Source: Syntrophobacter fumaroxidans MPOB (GTDB taxonomy: Bacteria; Desulfobacterota; Syntrophobacteria; Syntrophobacterales; Syntrophobacteraceae). Taken from it: a stretch of 64,000 nt of DNA. A model generated the notes under the pieces. The model was not told where the DNA came from, ran no database searches, and saw only the letters and a program-made list of their open reading frames with translations. The DNA lies in contig NC_008554.1 in assembly GCF_000014965.1 (NCBI RefSeq), positions 2,716,001-2,780,000 on the forward strand, read 5' to 3'. Numbering within the stretch: the first letter of the stretch is position 1; each line of letters opens with the position of its first letter. Shown here one piece after another: positions 57,010 through 64,000 of this stretch. Both the position numbers and the translations under genes were made by a program.

Positions 57010-58251
57010 GTGCGCTCCCGCCCGATGCCCCCGAACGTCTCGCGGCAGCCCGCGGGCGATGTGCCCGTCAAGACGGTGTTCCTGCTCCAGGATCTGCTGT
57101 ATGGAGGCACGCAACGACAGGTCCTGGACCTGGCGCTCCACCTGGACAGGACCCGTTTCGCGGTGGAGCTGTGGATGATGCAGGCGGGAGACGATCTGGT
57201 CCCCCTGGCCCGCGACCGCGGCATACCCCTGCGATGGCTTTCCCGGGCGAGGTTCGCCGGCCCGCTGTGCCTTTTCCGCCTGTGGCGCCTGCTGCGCCGG
57301 GAGCGGGTGGAACTGCTCGTGCTGTTCACCGTCGTGCCGAACATCTGGGGAAGGCTGCTCGGAAGGCCGGCGAAAGTGCCGGTGATCGTGGGTACCTGCC
57401 GGGGAGGCGGCTCTCCTCGCCGCCAGCATGAACGGTGGTTGTGGAACCGGGCGGACCATCTCATCTGCAACAGCCGTGATTTGAAAGATGTCCTGCTGCG
57501 CAGCTGCCCGATGCCCGACGCCATGGTGAGCGTCGTTCCGAACGGGGTGGACCTCGAATTGTTCCGCCCGCCGAACTTTCGGTCGCCGGACGGCGAGGTC
57601 ATTCTGTCCATTGCCCGGTTCGTCCCCGACAAAGACCAGAAAACCCTCGTGGAGGCATTCGCCGCCATCGCCGATCGTCATCCGGGTGCCGAGCTCCGGC
57701 TGGTGGGGGACGGCCCCCGCCTGGAACCGGTCAGGCGGCACGCCTTCGCGCTCCTGCCCGAAAGCCGCGTGGCCTTCCTGCCCGGACGCCTGGATTTACT
57801 CCCGCTCTTCCACCAGAGCAGCCTGTTCGTTCTCAGCTCCCTTCGGGAGGGTCTCCCCAACGTCATTCTCGAAGCCATGGCCACCGGACTCCCCGTGGTT
57901 GCGACCCGCGTGGGCGGCATTCCGGAAGTGGTGGAGGAAGGCCGCACCGGCCTTCTGGTCCCCGCGGGAGACGTCCGGGCCATGGCATCCGCGCTGGACC
58001 GGCTGCTTTCGGATGAGAACCTTCGGGATTCTTACGGCAAGGCGGGGAGAATGAAAGTGGAGACAAAACACCACTGCCGGACGGCGGCCAGGCAGCACGA
58101 AGACATTTTCGAACGCCTGCTCCATGAGCGGGCTCCCGATGGAACGGCCATCGCCCGTTCGCGTATGAAACAGGGTTGCGGTCAAGAGGGGTGCATTGGG
58201 CGGGAGGGCACAAAGCCTTCCCCTACGTCTGACCGGCCTAACATCCCGTAA
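57010..58251 (+). CDS. glycosyltransferase family 4
   Basis: The 413-residue GT-B enzyme has VFLLQDLLYGGTQRQVLDLA near the N-terminus, ICNSRDLKDVL in the middle and the donor site EGLPNVILE (EX7E) with GLPVVATRVGGIPEVV. It starts at GTG. The last 25 or so residues (CGQEGCIGREGTKPSPTSDRP) are encoded by a repeat, so the 3' end was altered by repeat insertion and the normal protein may have ended near residue 385. Confidence 0.9.
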   Translation: MRSRPMPPNVSRQPAGDVPVKTVFLLQDLLYGGTQRQVLDLALHLDRTRFAVELWMMQAGDDLVPLARDRGIPLRWLSRARFAGPLCLFRLWRLLRRERVELLVLFTVVPNIWGRLLGRPAKVPVIVGTCRGGGSPRRQHERWLWNRADHLICNSRDLKDVLLRSCPMPDAMVSVVPNGVDLELFRPPNFRSPDGEVILSIARFVPDKDQKTLVEAFAAIADRHPGAELRLVGDGPRLEPVRRHAFALLPESRVAFLPGRLDLLPLFHQSSLFVLSSLREGLPNVILEAMATGLPVVATRVGGIPEVVEEGRTGLLVPAGDVRAMASALDRLLSDENLRDSYGKAGRMKVETKHHCRTAARQHEDIFERLLHERAPDGTAIARSRMKQGCGQEGCIGREGTKPSPTSDRPNIP

Positions 58252-58450
58252 TGGCAAGATTTATCCCCACCCGCGTCACCTGCCGCCACGTCTGACCGGC
58301 ACATCGGTCCATACAAGGGGCGGGATTTATCCCCATAAGCGCTGCGTCTGACCGGCGCATTAGTCCGCACAAGGGGGGGTATGCTGGAAATCACAGCGCC
58401 GACGGCTGTCATCAGTCCGTAGGAGCGGGGTTTATCCCCGCCCGCGTCAC
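58226..58450. repeat. degenerate tandem repeat array between convergent genes
   Basis: Units of about 56-63 bp begin with CGTCTGACCGGC at 58226, 58289 and 58345, with a weaker fourth near 58408. Each holds a GGCGGGNTTTATCCCC-type core. The array supplies the 3' ends of both flanking coding sequences. A copy of unit and flank recurs at 63597-63697. Confidence 0.75.
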
Positions 58451-59527
58451 TTCCCGCCGGGCTGGTGTTGTGTCATCTTGAACGCACCTCTGTATGAAAC
58501 GCCCCACCAGTTCGAAAATCTCCTGATTTCCGATGAAATTGCCCTCGGTGATTTTCCGCCTGCACTGATCCAGGTTCGCTTCGAACTCGGGGATGATGCC
58601 GGGCCCGGGTTTGAGGTGGGAGCAGCACAGGCCGTACCCCAGCTTCTCCACGTAATGCGCGTTGAGCTGCTGTTCGAAGGCGTTCTTGAACGGAATCGAG
58701 AGGACGGGTTTGCCATAGTAGAGCGATTCCGAAATCATGGTGTGCCCGCCGCCGCAAATCACGTAAGTGCATCCGGCCAGGTCCGCGAGGAATTCCGCCT
58801 CGGAGTTCTTCTTGAACTGCAGGTTGCCGCTGAGGTGGTCGGAGTTGAAACCGTAAACGATCACGTTTCGGTCGATGCTTCGCAGGAACGGGAAGAAGTT
58901 TTTGAACGTGGTGGAAAAGCCCTGGTAGACCAGCACGTAGCCGCCGTCGGACGGCATATTGGCGAGGACGCTCTCCCTGAGCAGAGGCGGCGCCAGGACG
59001 GCCTTCGGGACGTTTTTCTTCATCGGAGGATGAAAGAATGAAATCACCAGGTACTCCGAAGCCTCGGTGAAGAGGAACCGCGAAGCCCAGTAGTTCAGCA
59101 GGTAGTTGCGGTATTGCCACCGCGGGATGCTGTGATCGGTGAAGTTGGTGATATGCTGGTGATCGACGGAAAGACAGGGAATCCCCGTTTTGCGGCAGGC
59201 CCGCGGCACCAGGTATTCGTAGTCTGTGAGGGCCACGTCGGGCTTGAAGCGTTCCATCTGGTCCAGAACCGACCGGAACAACTCCTTCTCGTGCAGGAAA
59301 AACCCCGCATTCTGGAAGATGACCGGCCCGGTGGCGACTTTGTGGTTCCGAATGGGAGTCACCGGGTTCGGGCAGTCGAACACCGTGTATTCGCGGGAGA
59401 GAATTGCCGCTCCATCACTGTGACTGACAAACAGGAATTCGTGCTCCGGAAAGCGCCTGGCGACGGTCAAAGCCCTGATTGCATGCCCATGGCCGGTGCC
59501 GTGCACTCCATACAGAATTCTGGCCAT
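58412..59527 (-). CDS. MurG-like glycosyltransferase (MJ1255 type)
   Basis: The 371-residue GT-B protein begins ARILYGVHGTGHGHAIRAL, the glycine-rich acceptor loop of this family. The donor region is VICGGGHTMISESLYYGKPV followed by a conserved Gln (FEQQLNAHY). The last 15 residues (REVTRAGINPAPTD) come from the repeat array, so its end was also extended by repeats. The ATG at 59527 is chosen over 59557 because the family begins at this point. It likely glycosylates a membrane lipid on the cytoplasmic side. Confidence 0.87.
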   Translation of the reverse strand: MARILYGVHGTGHGHAIRALTVARRFPEHEFLFVSHSDGAAILSREYTVFDCPNPVTPIRNHKVATGPVIFQNAGFFLHEKELFRSVLDQMERFKPDVALTDYEYLVPRACRKTGIPCLSVDHQHITNFTDHSIPRWQYRNYLLNYWASRFLFTEASEYLVISFFHPPMKKNVPKAVLAPPLLRESVLANMPSDGGYVLVYQGFSTTFKNFFPFLRSIDRNVIVYGFNSDHLSGNLQFKKNSEAEFLADLAGCTYVICGGGHTMISESLYYGKPVLSIPFKNAFEQQLNAHYVEKLGYGLCCSHLKPGPGIIPEFEANLDQCRRKITEGNFIGNQEIFELVGRFIQRCVQDDTTPARREVTRAGINPAPTD

Positions 59528-59794
59528 TCTTTCATTTCCATTCCGGAGGGGAGGCAACGGAGTCCTCGGGGCATCACCGCCTCGGCGTTGTCATTCGGGT
59601 GCGGCACCCCCCTCGCAAACGATCGATACGGATGCAAGCGCTTCGTTTATAAAGGATGAAGCCCGAGCACGCAATTGGAAAAATCTCCCCGGCTTCCGGT
59701 CGCTCGAATTATTTGCTTGCGAAAGGCCGCATCCCGTGTCAATTGGAATCACCGGAGCCTCCGGACTCCATTTTCGGGATCGAAGGAACGGACC

Positions 59795-60970
59795 ATGGTC
59801 TATTGGATCGCTGCATCGATGGCGGCCGTGCTGGCAACTCTGGGCCTGCTCTTCGTGCCGGACTGCTCCGGCCGCTCCCGCGGGGCGGAGGGCGGACCGG
59901 CGCTCCGGCCGACAACCTGGCCCCGGGTGTCCCTGATCGTCCCGGTGGCCGGAATTGCGGACTGCACGGAGACGTCCCTTCGATCGCTGCTCGATCAGGA
60001 TTACCCGACGTTCGAAATCCTCTGGGTCACGCGCGACGCCGAAGACGACGCGGTTTCCCTGCTGCGCCGGCTGACGCGGGAACGGGAAGAGAGCGCCACG
60101 CCCCTGGTTCGCTTCGTTACGAGCGGTCCCGCGTCGCGATGCGGGCAGAAGAACCACAACCTCCTTGCCGGCGTCGCGGCCGCGGCGGCCGACACGGAGG
60201 TGTTCGTCTTTGCGGACAGCACTCATGAAGCGCGGCCCGACTGGCTGCGGGCCCTCGTGGCCCCCATCTGCTTCGGCCGGACCGCCGTCACCACGGGCTA
60301 CCACCACATCCTGCCCGCAAGAGCCACCCTTCCCCTGCTCGGGCGCGCCGTCACCGTCCTGGCCTTGTATCGACTGCAGGAATGCCGGTTCATCACGCAG
60401 CCGTGGGGCGGAAACACGGCCATCGCCAGAGCGTTGTTCGAACGCCTGAAAGTGGCGGACACGTGGGCGGGCAACGTGGTGGACGATGTGTCGCTCGCGA
60501 TGCTGCTCCGGCAGGCGGGCCTGCGGGCGACGCCGGTGCGGGAGGCGTGCCTGACCACTCCCTTGAATGATCAGGACTGTTCGGCATGGACCCGGTGGCT
60601 GACCCGCCAGTGGCTGTACCTGAAATTCTGCTTCCCCGGCTCTTGGGCGGCCGCCGGCATGCTCCTCGCAGCCCTGGCAGCGCTCATCGCCCTGGCCGGC
60701 CTCCAGGCCCTCCTGCTGCTGACCGGTGCCGACGCCTCACTCCTAAACCTCGCTTCGCTTGCGTTCCTTGCGGGCCTGGCCGGAATCGGGCTCTCCCTCA
60801 GGAAGTTCCATCCCCGCCCGGGTCCTGTCCCGTATTGGCCGGCCGCCGTGGCAGCGGCCGTGTTCGTGGCGATATGGAGCCACCTCCGAACCTGGCGCGC
60901 GCATGAAATCCGCTGGAAAGGCATCCGCTATCGCGTGGGCGCCAAGGGCAGAGTCATCTCCATACACTGA
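59795..60970 (+). CDS. glycosyltransferase family 2, GT21/HpnI-like membrane enzyme
   Basis: The 391-residue protein has an N-terminal membrane helix, a GT-A domain (WPRVSLIVPVAG, FADSTHEARPDWL, VVDDVSLAMLL) and three C-terminal helices, as in ceramide glucosyltransferase and the hopanoid enzyme HpnI. The normally DxD-like second motif reads DST, so one acid is missing. The ATG at 59795 has AAGGA 7 bases upstream. With a possible sphingolipid-type synthase at 29246 it could glycosylate such lipids; hopanoid or other lipid acceptors are equally possible. Confidence 0.85.
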   Translation: MVYWIAASMAAVLATLGLLFVPDCSGRSRGAEGGPALRPTTWPRVSLIVPVAGIADCTETSLRSLLDQDYPTFEILWVTRDAEDDAVSLLRRLTREREESATPLVRFVTSGPASRCGQKNHNLLAGVAAAAADTEVFVFADSTHEARPDWLRALVAPICFGRTAVTTGYHHILPARATLPLLGRAVTVLALYRLQECRFITQPWGGNTAIARALFERLKVADTWAGNVVDDVSLAMLLRQAGLRATPVREACLTTPLNDQDCSAWTRWLTRQWLYLKFCFPGSWAAAGMLLAALAALIALAGLQALLLLTGADASLLNLASLAFLAGLAGIGLSLRKFHPRPGPVPYWPAAVAAAVFVAIWSHLRTWRAHEIRWKGIRYRVGAKGRVISIH

Positions 60971-60996
60971 GGGTCAAACCTACACTTTTCACAAAT
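60971..60996 (+). repeat. dispersed short repeat, copy 2
   Basis: Begins directly after the stop codon of the GT2 gene. The same sequence as at 32538 and 62302; similarity with the 62302 copy continues in patches for about 130 bp (for example ATCCGGAAAG). Confidence 0.6.
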
Positions 60997-61245
60997 TTCC
61001 GATGGTCGTTCCTCGGGGACGGACCGCCCCCCTGCCATCGCCGCGTCAACGATTGCGTTCCCGCGGGAAGGCGCTCATCCGGAAAGACACTCGGGTCCGC
61101 CTGCACATTGAAACGAGATCATCTTCCCTTCCCGAATCATTGGGTCATGGAATCGACACGACGTGAGCACTTTGATATCGGCGAGCCGAACCAGTCTTCC
61201 CGCGTCGCCGCGTGAAACGGAACCGGCAAAATGCAGCAAATTCCT

Positions 61246-61563
61246 TCAAATGTTATTTGAACACGACTTCAGGTTGCTTCGACAATTCTCCTCTTCCCTC
61301 TTGATTTGATCCCGGCAGCTTCGTTCCCAACCGGCATCAAATTCGCACTCATCAGCATAGCATTCTTCAGTCCTTCCTCCATGCATATAGCATGAATCTA
61401 TGCAAACTCGCTTTCTACTGCGCATACAGGTATCGATAGAAGTTATATTATTTATACAATTATGATATTCTACATTGCAATCCAAATGAGCAAAGCCAAT
61501 TAATGGTAGTAAAATAAATGCAATTCCAGATATTATAACTGATCTGACTTTTGTTATAATCAT
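61246..61563 (-). CDS. small exported cysteine-rich protein, unknown
   Basis: The 105-residue product has a Sec signal (IIITKVRSVIISGIAF-type start, hydrophobic to about residue 24). The mature part of about 80 residues holds ten cysteines with many charged residues, such as CMRSRKRVCIDSC and CYADECEFD. Five disulfides or metal binding are possible. GGAG lies 7 bases before the ATG at 61563. The DNA is clearly more AT-rich than the rest of the window, which points to horizontal acquisition. No family is recognised. Confidence 0.65.
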   Translation of the reverse strand: MIITKVRSVIISGIAFILLPLIGFAHLDCNVEYHNCINNITSIDTCMRSRKRVCIDSCYMHGGRTEECYADECEFDAGWERSCRDQIKREEENCRSNLKSCSNNI

Positions 61564-61695
61564 GCCGAATCTCCATTTTATCATTGTAATAAATTATTAT
61601 ATTTGATTTTATATGTTAACTTTATTGCATACTGTCTCTTATTTATAACAATCCCAATATTCTTTGTGGTTGTTTTATTCCATGCCTGTGATTTT

Positions 61696-61842
61696 TTAAA
61701 TAATATACACCAGCCTCTGGATGGTCTTGTCATATAACCTGGCAATCTTCTTGGCCATGTGGCAGGGGATGTGGTCGCAAAGTCGACAGTAAACATGCAG
61801 GGAATTGACATTGTGTTGAATGAATTGGCGAACTGTTTTCAT
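61696..61842 (-). CDS. 48-residue small protein with Cys motif
   Basis: This short frame reads MKTVRQFIQHNVNSLHVYC, then RLCDHIPCHMAKKIARLYDK and ends with QRLVYII. A good GGAGG site lies 8 bases before the ATG. The CxxC-x4-C-H arrangement could bind zinc or iron. It lies in an AT-rich, gene-poor area ahead of the cysteine-rich exported protein on the same strand. No homologue is known to me; the ribosome site and amino-acid composition argue that it is real. Confidence 0.5.
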   Translation of the reverse strand: MKTVRQFIQHNVNSLHVYCRLCDHIPCHMAKKIARLYDKTIQRLVYII

Positions 61843-61996
61843 GACGTCGCCTCCATCACGGACCGGTATGGGGCCTTCATTTGATCACCCATCTTCTTCC
61901 AACTCGGGCCGACTTGAGCCTTTAACCTTTTTGACAATCCAATCCCTGGAAAGTTCCGGAGTTTTTTTCGGCAATCCGGGAGGTTTTTCCTGCACG

Positions 61997-62019
61997 GGGT
62001 CGAATCTACATTCCTCACG
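61997..62019 (+). repeat. dispersed short repeat, degenerate copy
   Basis: GGGTCGAATCTACATTCCTC matches the repeat family with several changes. Confidence 0.4.
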
Positions 62020-62301
62020 AAAGCACGCGGATCGTCCCTGAGGCGGGGCAGGCCGGCAACACTGCCATTCGCGGGGGCGCGCGGGGCGGTCGGCATTCTC
62101 ACCTGCGCGGCAAGGCACGTGCGCACCCATCCCCGGCGGCGCTTCACGCCATCGGTCACCTGGATGTTGTGACTACATCGCAGGACTTGACACTCAGCAG
62201 CTTCAAATCTAATTGATCGCCTCATTCACCGTCCAGAATCCCACCGTCCGCCCCTCGAGCCGGATTTTGACTTTCCCAGTGAAAATCGTGGTGTACACTG
62301 A

Positions 62302-62327
62302 GGGTCAAACCTACACTTTTCACAAAT
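62302..62327 (+). repeat. dispersed short repeat, copy 3
   Basis: Same sequence as copy 2, again preceded by TACACTGA, so the shared unit is a few bases longer on the left. Confidence 0.6.
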
Positions 62328-63269
62328 CCGGGACAATCGTCCCATCTGAAGGAACCGGCCCCCTGCTTTCCCCGGAGTGTCGGTCGGATTCTCATAAAGA
62401 TGCGGTAATCCGGAAAGCCACCCCCAGTATACCCGGTCCCCCGCCCGGGAGATCGCAGCAAACGGAACCACGGCGCGCATCCCCCACCCAGGCTCCGAAA
62501 TTGAGGCCGGTTGCCGGTACCGGCCTTTTCTTCAGGCACGCCCACAGCGTCGTTCACACGAGATTCCCGTGACGGAAGCACGCACCGCACATTTCGAAAC
62601 AGGCTGAGCCCCATCCGGAGCTTCGTCGGCCGGCAGGGCGCAGCCTTTCCACACGGTTCCAATCCGCACACATACGGATGAATGGCCCCCATTAACGCGA
62701 CCCCGCCAGGCAAGTATCAGGAGCCGTTCGGCATGCTTTATTTCAAAATGAAAAGGGTTCCTTACCGCTGTGATGGTACGGTCTTATAGGAACTTGCGTT
62801 CAACGGTCATGAACTAAGGAGGCATTCACGTCCTTCTCATGAACAACATTCTGATCCGGCGTGGATAGATCATGTTGAAATGTAGATATCCCGTGATCAG
62901 TTACCTATCAAGAACCAGTCGTCGGTCAGCACTCAATTTCGAGGCTGGAGAAGGGTCTCTTGGAGCGCCATAATTTCTCCTCTCGTCTCAATTCTTGCCC
63001 GTTTCTCACCTCTCGATGCAAGGCAAGACATTGCCTTACTCTTTTGAAGGGGTTATTGATACGAAGGGTGTCGCACTCGGTGAAACCGCCTTCAAACAGT
63101 TCACCTGGTGAATTTGTCTTGGATTACTCTCATTTTACTGACGGCAGCCCGTTACGGTCCGGCAAAATTTTGATCACCCCCTGTAACTCTTGGATTTTTA
63201 AAGCTCTTTGACATATTTTTTCGTTTTCGATTTGAATTTCGACCGGTGATGCCCTCCCGGCACCTTGGG

Positions 63270-63598
63270 ATGGCGACCATATATTCCGGCAATGCCGTTT
63301 CCCGCCAATTGCTCCAGTTTCTCCCCCGGCATGAGTTCGACTTTTGCGTCCGCCGATGTCGAGGAGAGCACCGGGTAAAAACCTTCACCACCTTCGACCA
63401 GTTCCTCTGCCCGGCATATTTCCAGCCGTCGGGACGAGAGAGTCTGCGGGACATTGAAACATGCCCGAATTCCCACCGGGACAAACTCTGCCACATCGGA
63501 TTTCAAGGGGCGGTTTCCCGGACAACACCTGCCGGCGCGAATGAACGCCCTGATTACCCCATTTTTGAGGACTTCGGCCGCGTCCTGATCGGCGCCGC
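63270..63598 (+). pseudogene. IS4-family transposase, N-terminal remnant (DUF4372 domain)
   Basis: About 110 codons match the N-terminal domain of IS4-type transposases: RQLLQFLPRHEFDFCV, FTTFDQFLCPAYFQ, GRESLRDIETC, KLCHIGFQGAVSRTT and FEDFGRVLI. The catalytic DDE part is missing. The frame runs into the repeat at 63597 and stops a few codons later, so the gene was truncated and the element is dead. Confidence 0.8.
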
Positions 63599-63697
63599 CA
63601 CGTCTGATCGGCACATCGGTCCGTAGGGGCTGGGTTTATCCCGCCCGCGTCACCTCCCGCTGAGCGGGTGTTGCATAATCTTGAACGCACCTCGTTA
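63597..63697 (+). repeat. second-site copy of the 58.3-kb repeat
   Basis: The first 26 bases match the unit at 58286. The rest matches 58413-58494 with few changes, including ATCTTGAACGCACCTC at the end. It abuts the transposase remnant, suggesting insertion or recombination at this point. Confidence 0.7.
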
Positions 63698-63800
63698 TGA
63701 GTCCTGGCGCAATGGGACTGTGAATTTACCATCGAGATATTGTGGACGTGTCTCAAGCGACACGACCTGGAGTTCTCTACAGATCAGCGAGTGAGCAAAC

Positions 63801-64000
63801 ATGAATGAAAATATTCCAGAAAGTCTTTCACCTGAAGAATGCGCGAGCAAAATCTTCGAGTTGAGTGACGCAAGGTTTGAGCCCGCAATCGCACAGGATT
63901 TGTGGGGCAAGATCCTGCAGCATAAGTGGCTCTTGTCAGAAAAAGTGGGTCGAGATGTGGGCTTTCGAACTGCATGCATAGATTTTCTTGAAAACATGGA
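63801..64000 (+). CDS. 5' end of a conserved hypothetical gene (truncated by window edge)
   Basis: Sixty-six codons are visible from an ATG at 63801. The segment KILQHKWLLSEKVGRDVGFRTACIDFLENM resembles the HKWYLSExxGRDVG segment that I recall from DUF4032-type proteins, and nothing else is recognised. A weak ribosome site (GAGTGAG) precedes it. The function is unknown. Confidence 0.6.
   Translation, partial: MNENIPESLSPEECASKIFELSDARFEPAIAQDLWGKILQHKWLLSEKVGRDVGFRTACIDFLENM

Larger units (their letters stand above)
61843..63269. other. gene-poor region with repeat remnants
   Basis: About 1.4 kb without a supported gene. It contains two more copies of the dispersed repeat (61997-62019 degenerate, 62302-62327). 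Near 62945-63135 a minus-strand open stretch of about 65 codons includes GELFEGGFTECDTLRINNP and may be a gene remnant, since stops bound it and no start is visible. AT-rich DNA precedes the transposase remnant at the right end. Confidence 0.5.

Noticed and set aside
58226-58450. Tandem units considered as a CRISPR array
   Set aside because: The units are degenerate, contiguous and without unique spacers or cas genes.
61581-61811. 76-codon minus-strand frame
   Set aside because: Overlaps the better supported 48-codon gene in another frame and lacks a ribosome site.
62222-62713. 163-codon minus-strand frame through a repeat
   Set aside because: Includes the dispersed repeat and no recognisable domain; likely chance.

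Overview
The window is a GC-rich bacterial chromosome segment whose gene content fits an anaerobic, Gram-negative Desulfobacterota member of the Syntrophobacter type. This rests on a cytoplasmic group 3 [NiFe] hydrogenase, an adenylylsulfate-reductase-like flavoprotein, sigma-54 control, a periplasmic alpha-2-macroglobulin/PBP1C pair and many envelope glycosyltransferases. The taxon is inferred from gene content alone. No rRNA, tRNA or CRISPR array was seen.

Region 1 (1-12,260, all on the minus strand) is the most striking part. One long operon encodes an AprA-like FAD protein, an AprB-like 2x[4Fe-4S] protein, the small and large subunits of an Mvh/Frh-type [NiFe] hydrogenase, its maturation protease, a Tat-exported NrtA/SsuA-type binding protein, two permeases, two ABC ATPases, two tiny membrane proteins and a PAS-PAS-AAA sigma-54 activator cut by the window edge. 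It starts at a perfect-consensus sigma-54 promoter with two upstream 20-bp dyads. The two ATPases have complementary defects that fall in the same composite ATP site, so the transporter is probably an asymmetric heterodimer. I read the operon as H2-linked reduction (or H2-producing oxidation) of an unknown imported or sensed small anion.

Region 2 (12,384-21,589) holds pbpC with its alpha-2-macroglobulin partner and a small exported protein. Region 3 (21,586-30,520) is a tight minus-strand operon joining an alpha-oxoamine synthase (serine-palmitoyltransferase/BioF family), a MacB-like ABC exporter, TolC, an HlyD-type adaptor, a GNAT-like acyltransferase and a multi-spanning membrane protein. 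It is a candidate acyl-amino lipid (sphingolipid-like) synthesis and export system. Region 4 (30,985-41,566) holds a small membrane protein, a DedA/TVP38 protein, YfhO-like, GT9, GT-C and GT2 glycosyltransferase-type genes for envelope glycans.

Region 5 (41,637-52,045) carries a tyrosine recombinase lacking the usual first catalytic arginine, a small exported protein, and a copper/silver module: CusA, a CusB fused to four YHS metal-binding domains, and a large multicopper oxidase. Region 6 (53,033-60,970) is a second glycan/lipid modification locus: polysaccharide deacetylase, Zn-dehydrogenase, radical SAM/SPASM protein, GT4, MurG-like GT and a GT21/HpnI-like GT2. Region 7 (60,971-64,000) is gene-poor and partly AT-rich, with two Cys-containing small proteins, dispersed repeats, an IS4-family transposase remnant cut by a repeat, and the start of a further gene.
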